Below, in pieces: positions 34,324-42,842 of a stretch of 64,000 bases of DNA. A program made the position numbers and the translations under genes. The DNA lies in contig NZ_QICI01000023.1 of NCBI RefSeq assembly GCF_004119445.1, positions 62,001-126,000 on the forward strand, in the 5' to 3' direction. This stretch comes from Chryseobacterium sp. CH21. GTDB taxonomy: Bacteria > Bacteroidota > Bacteroidia > Flavobacteriales > Weeksellaceae. Every line of letters starts with the position of its first letter. The first letter of the stretch is position 1. Under the pieces are notes generated by a model, which was not told the DNA's origin, did no database searches, and saw nothing but the letters and a program-made list of their open reading frames with translations.

Positions 34324-35412
34324 TTAATACTTCTTTTTGATTTTGATAATATCACCATCTTTCAAAGACTGAGTCCCTTCATAAATGATTAAATCTCCTT
34401 TTTTAAGACCGCTTTCTACCATATAAGAATCTCTTAAAGTAGTTCCGATCTTAATATTGGTCATTTTCACTTTATTCTGTTTATCTACTACAAAAACATA
34501 GGTCTTATCCTGGATGGAGAAGGTAGATTTCTGTGGAATAAGAATCGCATTATTTTGCTGTTCTGAAATAATAAGTTTTCCTGAAGTTCCGTGTTTGATC
34601 AAACGGTCCGGATTCGGGAAAAGTACTTTATATCGGATGGAACCTGTAGTTCTGTCGATTTCTCCTTCTGCTGTTTTTAGAGCTCCGTTGAATTGGTAAT
34701 TAACTCCATTCGGAAGTGTTAGCTCAATTTTCTGATGACTTCCAATTTTATCATTGGCTAAAAGCTCAAAATATAAGTTTTCAGGAATGGAGAAATAGGC
34801 GTATACTTCGTTCAATTGGGAAAGTGTGGTCAATAGCGTACCATTTTCTACCAAACTCCCATCTTTATGAGGAATCACGTCAATAACCCCATCAAAAGGT
34901 GCAGTGATTCTTGTAAAGCTTATTTTCTGAAGAACCGTTCTCTTTTCTGCATCAGCAAATGCATGTTTTGCTTTGGCAGAAGACAGCTTTGCCTTCACCA
35001 TTTCCAGTTCGTTGTTCGCAACAAATTTTTTAGCATGAAGACTCTGAATCTGTTTCAGTTCAACTTCTGCAATACGAACATCTGCTTCGGTCTGTTTTAA
35101 TGCTGCATTAGCTTTCAGAAGTTCCATCTGAAGTTCAGCGTCATTGATTTTGAATAAAGCCTGTCCCTGATGCACAAACTGCCCCTCGTTGACATATATA
35201 TGCTGTATAATGCCTCCGATTCTGGAACGCATTTCAACATTCTTTTTAGCCTGGATATCGGTAACAAACTGATTGCTTACCAGTGTATCTTTTTCTTTGA
35301 TTTCCAGTACGGGAACTTCTTTATCTCTTTTATTGTTTTTCTCCTTGTCTTTACTGCATGACACAGCGAATAATGTTGCAACTATGCAAATTATTACAGT
35401 TTTAAAATACAT
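34324..35412 (-). CDS. RND periplasmic adaptor lipoprotein (AcrA type)
   Basis: This 362-residue membrane-fusion protein has a lipoprotein signal, IICIVATLFAVSCSKDK. The order is a barrel-sandwich half with YVNEGQFVHQGQALFKIND, a coiled-coil hairpin rich in Lys, Glu and Ala (KANAALKQTEADVRIAEVELK), the second half with RITAPFDGVIDVI, and a beta-barrel and proximal domain ending in KKGDLIIYEGTQSLKDG. It links the permease and the outer-membrane factor. It is the first of the three pump genes, 60 bases after a small secreted protein gene. Confidence 0.93.
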   Translation of the reverse strand: MYFKTVIICIVATLFAVSCSKDKEKNNKRDKEVPVLEIKEKDTLVSNQFVTDIQAKKNVEMRSRIGGIIQHIYVNEGQFVHQGQALFKINDAELQMELLKANAALKQTEADVRIAEVELKQIQSLHAKKFVANNELEMVKAKLSSAKAKHAFADAEKRTVLQKISFTRITAPFDGVIDVIPHKDGSLVENGTLLTTLSQLNEVYAYFSIPENLYFELLANDKIGSHQKIELTLPNGVNYQFNGALKTAEGEIDRTTGSIRYKVLFPNPDRLIKHGTSGKLIISEQQNNAILIPQKSTFSIQDKTYVFVVDKQNKVKMTNIKIGTTLRDSYMVESGLKKGDLIIYEGTQSLKDGDIIKIKKKY

Positions 35413-35472
35413 TTTTAAATGTTTAGGTTATAAAATTTCCGTTAAAATGATTTGGTTTACAGAATTTTACAA

Positions 35473-35805
35473 CTAGTACAGCTGGAGGAGATGGAGAAAG
35501 GATTTGACTCCACAAATAGTAGAAACTGCAATCTCCGGAAGGATGATTTTTGGAATACCCTTTAAAATTCCTGAAAAATCTGCAATAGCAGAATCGTTTT
35601 TTCTAACTGAATGTTTTACAATTTTAGCAGCAGCAGGCAATGCATGCGTATTCATATCTGCCTCTTCGTACACATCCAGAACATGAATGTTGTTTACAGG
35701 CGGAAGATGAGGAATATTCTGCAATGATTTTTCCGCCCAATTCGAATTGAAAAGGGTAAAAACCAATAGGATATAAAATAAGAAAAATGACCTCAGACTT
35801 GTCAT
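35473..35805 (-). CDS. Small secreted protein upstream of RND operon
   Basis: This 110-residue protein has an N-terminal signal (RSFFLFYILLVFTLFNSNWAE). The mature part is short and mostly unremarkable, with HLPPVNNIHVLDVYEEADMNTHALPAAAK in the middle and a hydrophobic C-terminus. It lies 60 bases before the adaptor gene in the same orientation and may share its transcript. I recognise no family. A real gene is likely but not certain, as the opposite strand also carries a 60-codon frame there. Confidence 0.5.
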   Translation of the reverse strand: MTSLRSFFLFYILLVFTLFNSNWAEKSLQNIPHLPPVNNIHVLDVYEEADMNTHALPAAAKIVKHSVRKNDSAIADFSGILKGIPKIILPEIAVSTICGVKSFLHLLQLY

Positions 35806-36106
35806 GTCAACCAGAACATTAGTTTTTCAGTAAAAAACGATAGTGTTGCAAAAATAGGGATTTCTACTGGAAAATCCGGTCATTGGACTGTTAAAAAAAC
35901 TTAAACAATGGGTGAATAATGCTATTTATTGGAATTTGGATTCCTATGAAATGGCAAACAGGATGCTAGGTTTATTCATACACTCTGTCATTCCGTAGGA
36001 ATCCTAATAGAATCGTTAAAAGTTTTGGCTCTAAAACCCATTGAAATTTTATTTTTTTATTAAACGGGCTTTAGCCCGTTTCTATTGAATTACTAAAATT
36101 GAATAA
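35806..36106. other. Intergenic region with palindromic repeats
   Basis: About 300 bases without a gene. It holds two palindromes: ATTCC-GTA-GGAAT at 35990-36002 and AAACGGGCT-TT-AGCCCGTTT at 36062-36081. Both look like members of dispersed intergenic repeats, but only one copy of each is in the window. Confidence 0.5.
36062..36081. repeat. REP-like palindrome
   Basis: A perfect 9-bp stem with loop tt and no long T run. It lies about 25 bases beyond the stop of the SRPBCC gene and may also act as its terminator. Confidence 0.5.
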
Positions 36107-36559
36107 TCAGAACAATTTACTAAGAACCCTGAAGCGGTAATCAAAGATATGCTCCAATTTTTTTCTTACAAAAAGGCCATGGGCAATTTCTCCTAAAGAT
36201 CCCATGGGAAGTTCATAATCTATGGTGTCTCTCATTAGAACGCCATCTTTATTAGGAATAAATTCATGATGGTGATTCCATAGTTTGTAGGGACCTTTTT
36301 TCTGAAAATCGGTGAAGCTTTTCTGGAAATCAACCTGTGTTATTTCGGTCTGCCATTTCATTTTAATCCCAAATAATGGAGAAACATAATAATCGATGGT
36401 CATTCCTTCATAGATTTCATCATCTTCCATTTCCGTTAATACAATGAAACCCATATCTTTCGGAGTAATTTCTGAAAGATTATTTGCGGAGGAAAAGAAT
36501 TTCCATGCAGTTTCTACATCACAATTGAGCTGTTGTTCGCGGAAAAGGGTATGTTTCAT
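36107..36559 (-). CDS. SRPBCC (START/Bet v 1-like) protein
   Basis: This 150-residue single-domain SRPBCC protein has a hydrophobic cavity fold. The signature is the N-terminal FREQQLNCDVETAWKFFSSANNLSEITP, where the WxFFsxxxNL pattern is typical of the ligand-binding subgroup found in many bacteria (YfiT/CoxG-like ligands are unrelated). The C-terminus is DTIDYELPMGSLGEIAHGLFVRKKLEHIFDYR. The ligand is unknown. It is cytoplasmic. The next minus-strand gene upstream is the L,D-transpeptidase-like gene, 40 bases away, so they may be co-transcribed. Confidence 0.8.
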   Translation of the reverse strand: MKHTLFREQQLNCDVETAWKFFSSANNLSEITPKDMGFIVLTEMEDDEIYEGMTIDYYVSPLFGIKMKWQTEITQVDFQKSFTDFQKKGPYKLWNHHHEFIPNKDGVLMRDTIDYELPMGSLGEIAHGLFVRKKLEHIFDYRFRVLSKLF

Positions 36560-36599
36560 TAGTCAGAAGATTGTTACAAAACAAATGTATGACAAAGAT

Positions 36600-37247
36600 T
36601 TAATTATAGATCCACATCAGGACAGGTTTTCCTGATTTCTGAATCATCGGATCTATTTCTTTCATCGCATTATTGGAAACAGTGGGACATCCCCATCCTT
36701 CTGGAGATCCGTTCGGGAAAGTTTCAGTATCACTCATCATATTCCAGGAATGGAAAACAATAAATCTTTTTAATGCGTTGCTGTTGGTTTCTTCAAGGCC
36801 ATGCATCAGGTATTTTATATTGACTCCCCAGTCGCTGTAGCCTCTTCCTTCCAATTTATATTTTCCCAAAGAAGAAAGATGACTTCCGTCTTCATTGCTG
36901 AATCCCGGATTTGCTTTAGAATCATCTTTACTCCACGCATTGAAACCGCAGCCATGCCCAACCAGGTATTTTTTTGAAACCTTATTATTTTTAAAATCCC
37001 AAACAAAAAAACGGTTAACCCCTGAATGAAGACTCATATCAATCAGGATACAGAAATCTTTATTAAGGTTCTTTGAAGCACAAAATTTCAATGCTTCCTC
37101 TGCCTTTATTTTGAGTTTAGAAAGATCGGCTTCCGGCCGCTTTTCTGCAACTACAGGTGTTTCTGCTGCATTTATCGTATTGTTTTTTCTTTCCTGAGAA
37201 CATGAGCACACCCAAGAAATGATGAGAAACAGATAAATCCTCTTCAT
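36600..37247 (-). CDS. Murein L,D-transpeptidase catalytic-domain lipoprotein (YkuD_2 type)
   Basis: This 215-residue lipoprotein has the signal IYLFLIISWVCSCSQE. The catalytic domain is of the PF13645 type, seen in flavobacteria. It includes VWDFKNNKVSKKYLVGHGCG, the His region FIVFHSWNMMS, and the GSPEGWGCPTVSNNAM active-site loop with the catalytic Cys. Such enzymes are thought to modify peptidoglycan cross-links or release anhydro-peptides. Location is periplasmic, anchored in a membrane. It starts three bases after the stop of the TIGR02117 gene, so the two form an operon. Confidence 0.82.
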   Translation of the reverse strand: MKRIYLFLIISWVCSCSQERKNNTINAAETPVVAEKRPEADLSKLKIKAEEALKFCASKNLNKDFCILIDMSLHSGVNRFFVWDFKNNKVSKKYLVGHGCGFNAWSKDDSKANPGFSNEDGSHLSSLGKYKLEGRGYSDWGVNIKYLMHGLEETNSNALKRFIVFHSWNMMSDTETFPNGSPEGWGCPTVSNNAMKEIDPMIQKSGKPVLMWIYN

Positions 37248-37250
37248 GTA

Positions 37251-37934
37251 TTATTTATAGTGTTGAAAAATTCCAAAATCTGAAGGGGTCCAAAGTGCCG
37301 CTTTTTGTCCTGCAGCTTTTAAAGCGTTATTTGACCAGGTATTGCAAGTATACAGAAAGCTGTAAGTGCCTTTTGCATCATAAAAAGCATCATTGTCACT
37401 GTATACAGCATTTGTTGGGATCAGCATAAAGTTTCCTTTCTGATCTCTGTCAAATTTATCTTCTACATATTTTACTAAATTCTGATATTGATTTCTGCTG
37501 ATCATGATCATTTTACAATCGTCTCCTTCTTTCATCGTATTATAGTATGTACAATGCATTGCAGAATCACTTAACCAAAATGCAGCTTTTACAGCTGTTG
37601 AAAATTTCAGATCTGCCCAAGTAGGTGTATCAAGGTAGAATCCTTTGTCTCCCCATCCTATTCCGATATACTGATAGTCTGTTTTTTTTGATTTTGTATT
37701 GGCAAAAGGAATTTTCTGGCTCCAATCCTGCAGATCATTTTTCACAGGCATTACGATATCGGTATGCACTCCATTGGTATAAATATAGATTGGAATTTCT
37801 TTCTTCTCTCCATCATCTTTTGCAGACACCGGAATATAAGGGATCAACAACCCCAGAATGACATAAATAATCACAATTCCCAAAATAATTCCTATCACTT
37901 TCAGGAGATACATTAATACACTTTTCACAGTCAT
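37251..37934 (-). CDS. TIGR02117/DUF2459 family protein
   Basis: This 227-residue protein belongs to the family once called urease-associated (TIGR02117, DUF2459). It has an N-terminal transmembrane helix (VIGIILGIVIIYVILGLLIPYI) followed by a periplasmic domain. The family pattern is visible in YIYTNGVHTDIVMPV, YIGIGWGDKGFYLDTPTW and LYTCNTWSNNALKAAG. The conserved His-Thr-Asp and Cys-Asn segments suggest a papain-like catalytic fold, but function is unproven. No urease genes are in the window. It precedes the L,D-transpeptidase-like gene by three bases. Confidence 0.82.
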   Translation of the reverse strand: MTVKSVLMYLLKVIGIILGIVIIYVILGLLIPYIPVSAKDDGEKKEIPIYIYTNGVHTDIVMPVKNDLQDWSQKIPFANTKSKKTDYQYIGIGWGDKGFYLDTPTWADLKFSTAVKAAFWLSDSAMHCTYYNTMKEGDDCKMIMISRNQYQNLVKYVEDKFDRDQKGNFMLIPTNAVYSDNDAFYDAKGTYSFLYTCNTWSNNALKAAGQKAALWTPSDFGIFQHYK

Positions 37935-37975
37935 GTTTTTTAATAAAATTTAATCTTTAATTTTTAGTAAAAGTA

Positions 37976-38006
37976 TTTGTTTTAATCGAAAAATTGGCTA
38001 TATTTA
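37976..38006 (+). promoter_or_regulatory. Promoter of small basic ORF
   Basis: A TTTG box at 37976-37979 and TATATTTA at 37999-38006 are separated by exactly 19 bases. They fit the Bacteroidota promoter except for the last base (A for G). Confidence 0.55.
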
Positions 38007-38026
38007 GTTACGAAATATTCATAAAT

Positions 38027-38107
38027 ATGCGTAAAAATACTAAATCCCAAAAAAGATTTAAAGTAAGAGTAAAAACTGCTCCTAAAAGAATACAAAAAAA
38101 ACGTTGA
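38027..38107 (+). CDS. Very small, highly basic protein (26 residues)
   Basis: The ORF encodes about 26 residues. Twelve of them are Lys or Arg, and there are no acidic residues (it starts MRKNTKSQKRFK and ends in KKR). It lies 20 bases after a good promoter and overlaps the start of a strong terminator, so it is a complete transcription unit. Basic proteins of this size are often ribosome-associated or bind nucleic acid, but it does not match bacterial ribosomal protein THX by sequence and I cannot name it. A structured small RNA instead of a protein is the main alternative. Confidence 0.45.
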   Translation: MRKNTKSQKRFKVRVKTAPKRIQKKR

Positions 38108-38144
38108 TTTTCGGTGAGATTTTAATCTCCTGAAAATCAATTTT
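38103..38144 (+). terminator. Terminator of small basic ORF
   Basis: A long hairpin, ttgattttc / gaaaatcaa, with an inner gagatt / aatctc, is followed by five T. Confidence 0.75.
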
Positions 38145-38294
38145 TCTTTATAGGAAAGGTTTTTCAAGAAACTTATTGATGTAAATCTTTACCTCCTTAA
38201 AGCTAAAAATTTAAGGAATGGTCGACTATCAGCTCTGGTTTGGAACTACAAAAAATTCCAAAGGAGGGATTGTCACCAAAAGTTCAAAGAAAAA

Positions 38295-39233
38295 TCAATC
38301 AGAAGACTTCTGCAAAAACTCAATATTTCTTTTGAGTCCTGCAAATTTGGTCCTTTTCACAGGTGATTTTCTGAAAATTTCAGAGAAAATTTCCTGGGTG
38401 ATTTCCTTCCATTCTCCTTTTTTGAAGTTTTTCAAAGCTTCATTAGGTTGGAAACGGCTCTGTTTGTTGGGTGCTGAGAATCGGTTCCAGGGACATACAT
38501 CCTGGCAGATATCGCAGCCGAACATCCAGTCTTCCATTTTATCTTTGAAATGGGCTGGAATTTCATCTTTCAATTCTATGGTTGCATAAGAAATGCAACG
38601 GCTCCCATCTATAATTTTCTCCGAAACAATAGCATCTGTAGGACAGGCATCAATACATTTTCTGCAGCTTCCGCAATGATCTGTAGTGGCATGATCCGGA
38701 ATAAGCTCCAGGTCACAAATAATTTCGGCCAGAAAATAAAAAGAACCGCTTTGTTTGGTAATAAGATTGGCGTTTTTTCCTACCCAGCCTATTCCTGATT
38801 TTTTAGCCCAGGCTCTTTCTAAAACCGGGGCAGAATCTACAAAAACACGGAATCCGAACTCTCCTATTTCTTCCTGAAGTTCGGCAACCATTTCACGGAG
38901 AATTTCTTTAATTACTTCATGATAGTCTTCTGCATAAGCATATTTTGAGATTTTATAATTCTCTAATATTGAAATTTTTTCTTCGGGAAAGTAATTGTAG
39001 GAAAGTGAAATCACAGATTTGGAGCCTTCCACCAGAAGCCTTGGATCAAGTCTTTTGTCGAAATGATTTTCCATATATTTCATTTCACCGTTATAGTTGT
39101 TCTTGAGCCATTTTTCAAGACGCGGTGCTTCTTCTTCCAGAAAATCCGCTTTGGAAATACCACAGTTCTGGAATCCAAAACTTTTTGCCTTGGATTTTAT
39201 CAGTTGGGAATATTTTTCAGCGCCAGCATTCAT
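38295..39233 (-). CDS. queG: Epoxyqueuosine reductase QueG
   Basis: QueG makes queuosine in tRNA by reducing epoxyqueuosine, using cobalamin and two [4Fe-4S] clusters. The ATG at 39233 is chosen over 39293 because a -7 element (39246-39253) lies between them and family members start with a short [17 protein letters not shown] helix. The 312 residues include SYNYFP, the active-site [13 protein letters not shown], the cluster motifs [16 protein letters not shown] and [11 protein letters not shown], and a helical end. The length suits the short Bacteroidota form. It is cytoplasmic. The small basic ORF lies downstream on the other strand. Confidence 0.92.
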   Translation of the reverse strand: MNAGAEKYSQLIKSKAKSFGFQNCGISKADFLEEEAPRLEKWLKNNYNGEMKYMENHFDKRLDPRLLVEGSKSVISLSYNYFPEEKISILENYKISKYAYAEDYHEVIKEILREMVAELQEEIGEFGFRVFVDSAPVLERAWAKKSGIGWVGKNANLITKQSGSFYFLAEIICDLELIPDHATTDHCGSCRKCIDACPTDAIVSEKIIDGSRCISYATIELKDEIPAHFKDKMEDWMFGCDICQDVCPWNRFSAPNKQSRFQPNEALKNFKKGEWKEITQEIFSEIFRKSPVKRTKFAGLKRNIEFLQKSSD

Positions 39234-39245
39234 AATTTCACCCTG

Positions 39246-39253
39246 CAAAATTA
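39246..39253 (-). promoter_or_regulatory. -7 element of queG
   Basis: It reads TAATTTTG on the minus strand and ends 12 bases before the chosen ATG, which supports that start. Confidence 0.5.
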
Positions 39254-39396
39254 AGATTATTTTATCAATCTTCTTGTTTTGCCGGAAGTTCATACCACAA
39301 CTGGTTTCTTTTCTGAAAAATTATGTTTTCATTAGGATTTTTTCAAAAAAAATTTACGTAATTTCGTTTCTAATTTAATGTTTAAACCCAACAACT

Positions 39397-39696
39397 ATGT
39401 CTTTAATAGAAATAATACAATCCGGAAACTATGAATTAATTGACGTTCGTGAGCCAATGGAGCTTGAAATGGACGGTAATATAGATGGTGCTAAGAATAT
39501 TCCTCTAGGTGAGGTAGAAGACAGACAAGATGAGATTCTTTCTATTGAAAAGCCTGTTATCTTATTCTGCAGAAGTGGAAACAGAAGCGGAAAAGCATTG
39601 GATTATCTTACTGCTCAAGGATTAAAGGATGGTTATAACGGCGGCGGATGGGCTGATCTAAAGGCTGTTCTGGAAGCAAATCAGGGAACTTTTTAA
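39397..39696 (+). CDS. Rhodanese-like domain protein
   Basis: This 99-residue single rhodanese domain is of the GlpE/PspE size class. The start is LIEIIQSGNYELIDVREPMELEMDGNIDGAKNIPL. The active-site loop is CRSGNRSG with the Cys that carries persulfide, and it is followed by the GGGWADL helix. No signal peptide is present, so it is cytoplasmic. A -7-like element (TAATTTCG, 39359-39366) lies about 30 bases before the start. It is 28 bases from the next gene and likely co-transcribed. The sulfur acceptor is unknown. Confidence 0.9.
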   Translation: MSLIEIIQSGNYELIDVREPMELEMDGNIDGAKNIPLGEVEDRQDEILSIEKPVILFCRSGNRSGKALDYLTAQGLKDGYNGGGWADLKAVLEANQGTF

Positions 39697-39724
39697 AAGT
39701 TCCTTTTTTTATACCCTTATTTCT

Positions 39725-40342
39725 ATGAATCTGAAAAGTCGATTTAAACAGCTTTGTTCTCCGTTTACAGAAGATCACCAACTAATCTATGATCTTTGGC
39801 AGGAGATTGAAACTAAATATTCTGAAAAAGGCAGACATTATCACAATCTTTTTCATCTTGAAAATATGTTCCGGGAGCTTGAAGCAGTGAGAATGAATAT
39901 CTCAGATTTTACAGCTCTTTCTTTTTCAGTTTTCTACCATGATGTGATCTATGATGCAGCTTCCAAAGCTAATGAAGAGAAAAGTGCTGCTAAGGCGGTA
40001 AAAAGGCTTGCAGAGCTTCATATCCATCAAGATACAATTTCAATAATCTCTGAGCAGATTCTGGCTACAAAGTCGCATCATCGTTCTGATCATGAAGATA
40101 CCAACTATCTTCTGGATGCTGATCTTTCAGTACTGGGCAAAGATTTTAAAACCTATCTGGAATACACTCAGAATATCAGAAAAGAATATTCTATTTATCC
40201 TGAATTTCTTTATAAACCGGGAAGAAAAAAAGTGCTTAAACATTTTCTGGAATTTGAAAGTATCTTTAAAACAGAATATTTTAAGGAAAAGTATGAAGCT
40301 CAGGCAAAGGAAAATATTGCAGCTGAACTTCGGTTACTTTAA
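39725..40342 (+). CDS. HD-domain phosphohydrolase, predicted
   Basis: This 205-residue predicted metal-dependent phosphohydrolase has a short HD domain. Metal ligands are suggested by YHNLFHLENM (first His), FSVFYHDVIYD (the HD pair), KSHHRSDHEDTNYLLDADLSVLG (late Asp) and nearby His residues. It belongs to the conserved group annotated as predicted metal-dependent HD superfamily phosphohydrolase. The natural substrate is unknown. It follows the rhodanese gene. A weak hairpin at 40374-40403 lies just after it. Confidence 0.8.
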   Translation: MNLKSRFKQLCSPFTEDHQLIYDLWQEIETKYSEKGRHYHNLFHLENMFRELEAVRMNISDFTALSFSVFYHDVIYDAASKANEEKSAAKAVKRLAELHIHQDTISIISEQILATKSHHRSDHEDTNYLLDADLSVLGKDFKTYLEYTQNIRKEYSIYPEFLYKPGRKKVLKHFLEFESIFKTEYFKEKYEAQAKENIAAELRLL

Positions 40343-40373
40343 TTGAACAGTATATCTTTAAGTTTTCCCATTG

Positions 40374-40403
40374 AAAAAGACATCCTGATTACAAGATGTC
40401 TTA
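40374..40403. terminator. Candidate terminator between convergent genes
   Basis: The stem aagacatc / gatgtctt with a loop of about 10 bases has an A tract on one side and a T-rich side on the other. It is weaker than the others. Confidence 0.45.
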
Positions 40404-40429
40404 TAAATATTGTTACCACTCATTCTGTA

Positions 40430-41206
40430 TTAAAAAAAATTATTGATAAATTCCGCTGCTTTCCTCAGTACAAGCTCAGGAACTTCTTTGTGGGGTGTAT
40501 GTCCTGTTTCAGGAATGATATATTTTTCTGCGTTTCCACTGACCTGAGTCACCGTTTTTTCAACCTGATCCAAGGTACCGTATTCATCTGCTTCTCCCTG
40601 AATAAATAACAATGGAGCAGTAATATCTTTCAACAAATATTCAATATTCCAGCCTCTGTAGTCATCTCGCGTCCAGGTTTCTGTCCAGGCTTTGAATAAC
40701 GTATCTACTTTATCTCCGTGATACTTTTGTAAACGTTCTGGAAGATTGCTCGTTTTGTAAGCATCCCAGGCATCATAAACTCCTTTCAACGTTACGTCTT
40801 CCACAAAGATATGTCCGGCTTCACAGATAACGGCTCTTACCCATTCCGGATAAACCGCTGCCATAATCAGGGCGATTGTTCCTCCATCACTATGTCCGAA
40901 TAAAATAACATCCTCAATATCAGGTTCAATTTCAAGCAAGAGTTCATTCAATACATGAGCTTCCAGTGCCATATAATTTACAGGTCTTACATGAGTAGGC
41001 ATAGGGTCTGATTTTCCATATCCTAACCTGTCATAGACCAAAACATTGCATCCTGTATGCTCAGACAGCTTAGCAGGAAAATCTCTCCAAAGCTGTACTG
41101 AACCTAATGAATCATGCAGAAAAACAATGGTTGGCCTGCCCTCAAACGGATTATGGTGTTCTATATATAATTTGTTTCCCTTTACATCAATTATTCTTCC
41201 TTCCAT
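40430..41206 (-). CDS. Alpha/beta hydrolase
   Basis: This 258-residue alpha/beta hydrolase has an oxyanion segment (FLHDSLGSVQLW), the nucleophile elbow FGHSDGG near residue 105, and a late acid in FIQGEADEYG. The catalytic His is in PETGHTPHKEVPELV. The absence of a signal peptide suggests cytoplasmic location. Similar proteins act as esterases, lactonases or epoxide hydrolases, so no substrate can be stated. It starts 15 bases after the nitronate monooxygenase stop codon in the same direction. Confidence 0.85.
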   Translation of the reverse strand: MEGRIIDVKGNKLYIEHHNPFEGRPTIVFLHDSLGSVQLWRDFPAKLSEHTGCNVLVYDRLGYGKSDPMPTHVRPVNYMALEAHVLNELLLEIEPDIEDVILFGHSDGGTIALIMAAVYPEWVRAVICEAGHIFVEDVTLKGVYDAWDAYKTSNLPERLQKYHGDKVDTLFKAWTETWTRDDYRGWNIEYLLKDITAPLLFIQGEADEYGTLDQVEKTVTQVSGNAEKYIIPETGHTPHKEVPELVLRKAAEFINNFF

Positions 41207-41221
41207 TGAATAAAATTATAT

Positions 41222-42211
41222 TTAAAAAGTGGGCATTTTTGTTTCTTCAAATTCTTTTAACAAGTGACTGAAAACAGCTTCCACCGGAAGAATTTCATCA
41301 ATTAAAGCAGAAACCTGACCTATCTCAAGTTCTCCATCTTCCATATCTCCTTCAAACATTCCTCGCTTTGCTCTGGCTCTTCCTAATGAGGCAATTAACG
41401 CGTCCTTATCTCTTCCGTTCAGGTAGATATCTTCCAGTTCATTGAAGAATTTATTTTTAACCATTCTTACAGGTGCCAATTCTTTCAAAGTAAGGTGAGT
41501 GTCTCCTTCCTGTAATTCTGTGATTTTCTTTTTCCAGTTTTCATGGGCGCTGGCTTCTGTAGTAGCTGCAAAACGGGAACCGATCTGTACACCGTCTGCC
41601 CCAAGCATCATTGCAGCCTTGATCTGTGAACCTAAGGCAATTCCGCCTGCTGCAATTAAGGGTTTAGAAATATGCTTTTTTACGTTCGGGATAAGGCAAA
41701 AAGTTGTTGTTTCATCTCTTCCATTATGACCTCCTGCTTCGAAACCTTCTGCAACAATGGCATCTACTCCGGCATCTTCACATTTTACAGCAAATTTGGT
41801 GGAAGAAACTACATGAGCTACTTTTATTCCTTCTTTCTGAAGCGTTTCTGTATAAGTTTTTGGATTCCCTGCAGATGTAAATACAATTTTCACTCCTTCT
41901 TCAAGGATAATCTGAATAATTTCATCAATATTAGGATACAACATAGGTACATTTACCCCGAAAGGTTTATCTGTTGCCTGTTTGCATTTTTGAATATTTT
42001 CTCTCAGAATGTCAGGATACATACTTCCTGCACCTATGATTCCCAATCCACCACAGTTAGAAACGGCTGAAGCCAGCCTCCATCCGGAGTGCCAGATCAT
42101 TCCTGCTTGAATAATCGGATATTTAATATTAAAAAGGTGTGAAATTCTATTGTGTGTAGCTTCCATCTCATGAAGTTTTTTTGCAGCGTTGAAATCTATA
42201 AAATTGCTCAT
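41222..42211 (-). CDS. Nitronate monooxygenase-type flavoprotein
   Basis: This 329-residue FMN protein resembles 2-nitropropane dioxygenase (nitronate monooxygenase) and the enoyl-reductase FabK group. The ATG at 42211 is preferred over 42232. Seen are the N-terminal IKYPIIQAGMIWHSGWRLASAVSNCGGLGIIGAG motif, AEGFEAGGHNGRD, and the phosphate-binding GGIALGSQIKAAMMLGADGVQIGSRF. The catalytic His of class I enzymes is represented by HNGRD. Detoxification of nitronates is the family function. A FabK role is not excluded. It forms an operon with the hydrolase that follows. Confidence 0.82.
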   Translation of the reverse strand: MSNFIDFNAAKKLHEMEATHNRISHLFNIKYPIIQAGMIWHSGWRLASAVSNCGGLGIIGAGSMYPDILRENIQKCKQATDKPFGVNVPMLYPNIDEIIQIILEEGVKIVFTSAGNPKTYTETLQKEGIKVAHVVSSTKFAVKCEDAGVDAIVAEGFEAGGHNGRDETTTFCLIPNVKKHISKPLIAAGGIALGSQIKAAMMLGADGVQIGSRFAATTEASAHENWKKKITELQEGDTHLTLKELAPVRMVKNKFFNELEDIYLNGRDKDALIASLGRARAKRGMFEGDMEDGELEIGQVSALIDEILPVEAVFSHLLKEFEETKMPTF

Positions 42212-42283
42212 GTGTAAAAATACTAAAAACAACGATTTCCAGAGCCTTCAATTGATTAAAAATATACAGGAAAACAGATATAT

Positions 42284-42781
42284 TTATTTTTCATACTGCT
42301 CCAAAACACTATCAATAATTGGGCTAATATTTAAAAATCTTTGAGCGAGTTCATTGACGGCCTTTTCTATAGTATCTTCCTCTAATTCCAACCAACCTTC
42401 CATTAATGTCAGTGGGCCATAATTTACCTTTACATTAGGCCAGTCATTCTGATATTTTAAAAACTCTTTTCTGAAATTTTGTGCAAAATCTCTGGCTGGT
42501 ATTTTATAGTGTTTCAAAGTTCTTAGTTTAAAAGCATGGATGTTATAATACATTTTATTTTCCCGGATAGTCTCATCATTCACCCAGACTGAAAAGAAAA
42601 TCCTTCCTTCAGCATCTAAAGGTGATTGTGGGTTTCCAGACCATTCCGGTTTGTAAACTTTAAGGGCAACCGATTCTAAAACTATGTCTACAGACAATTT
42701 CAACCCATTATTGAGAAGGATTTCTTCAGGGATCTTGGATACTGCCTGGTAAAATTTCTTTAGATAAAAATCATAGTTCAT
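42284..42781 (-). CDS. Conserved cytoplasmic protein of unknown function
   Basis: The ORF can be read from 42841, but a terminator hairpin (42812-42838) occupies that start, so the ATG at 42781 is taken, giving 165 residues. Seen is a fold-like order: NYDFYLKKFYQAVSKIPEEILLNNG, an SVDIVLESVALKVYKPEW strand pair, and a central FFSVWVNDETIRENKMYYNIHAFKLR. It closes with a helical AVNELAQRFLNISPII. I do not recognise the family. It lies after the SurA-like gene in the same direction but beyond a terminator. Confidence 0.65.
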   Translation of the reverse strand: MNYDFYLKKFYQAVSKIPEEILLNNGLKLSVDIVLESVALKVYKPEWSGNPQSPLDAEGRIFFSVWVNDETIRENKMYYNIHAFKLRTLKHYKIPARDFAQNFRKEFLKYQNDWPNVKVNYGPLTLMEGWLELEEDTIEKAVNELAQRFLNISPIIDSVLEQYEK

Positions 42782-42811
42782 ACTTTTAGTTTTTGTAAAT
42801 ATATCAATAAA

Positions 42812-42838
42812 AAAACCTTCAGGAGTTCTGAAGGTTTT
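42812..42838 (-). terminator. Terminator of SurA-like gene
   Basis: A perfect 11-bp stem, aaaaccttcag / ctgaaggtttt, with loop gagtt lies just after the stop of the PPIase gene. The minus strand ends in a T run. Confidence 0.85.
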
Positions 42839-42842
42839 CATT

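Larger units (their letters stand above)
37935..38294. other. Intergenic region holding a small basic ORF
   Basis: The region contains a promoter (37976-38006), a 26-codon basic ORF (38027-38107) and a terminator (38103-38144). The part 38150-38294 before the queG stop holds nothing I can assign. Confidence 0.55.

Noticed and set aside
29741..35412. RND operon as a metal-efflux (CzcA-type) system
   Set aside because: The permease length and motifs fit the HAE1 multidrug group. No metal-specific residues or metal-sensor gene are seen.
37982..38167. Minus-strand small protein at 38 kb
   Set aside because: The plus strand has a promoter, a basic ORF and a terminator in register, and the minus frame has none of these.
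38218..38589. Plus-strand protein gene near queG
   Set aside because: Most of it is the reverse strand of queG, with no promoter or family match.
42812..42841. Upstream start for the gene at 42284
   Set aside because: That start lies over the terminator of the preceding gene, and an internal ATG with better context exists.
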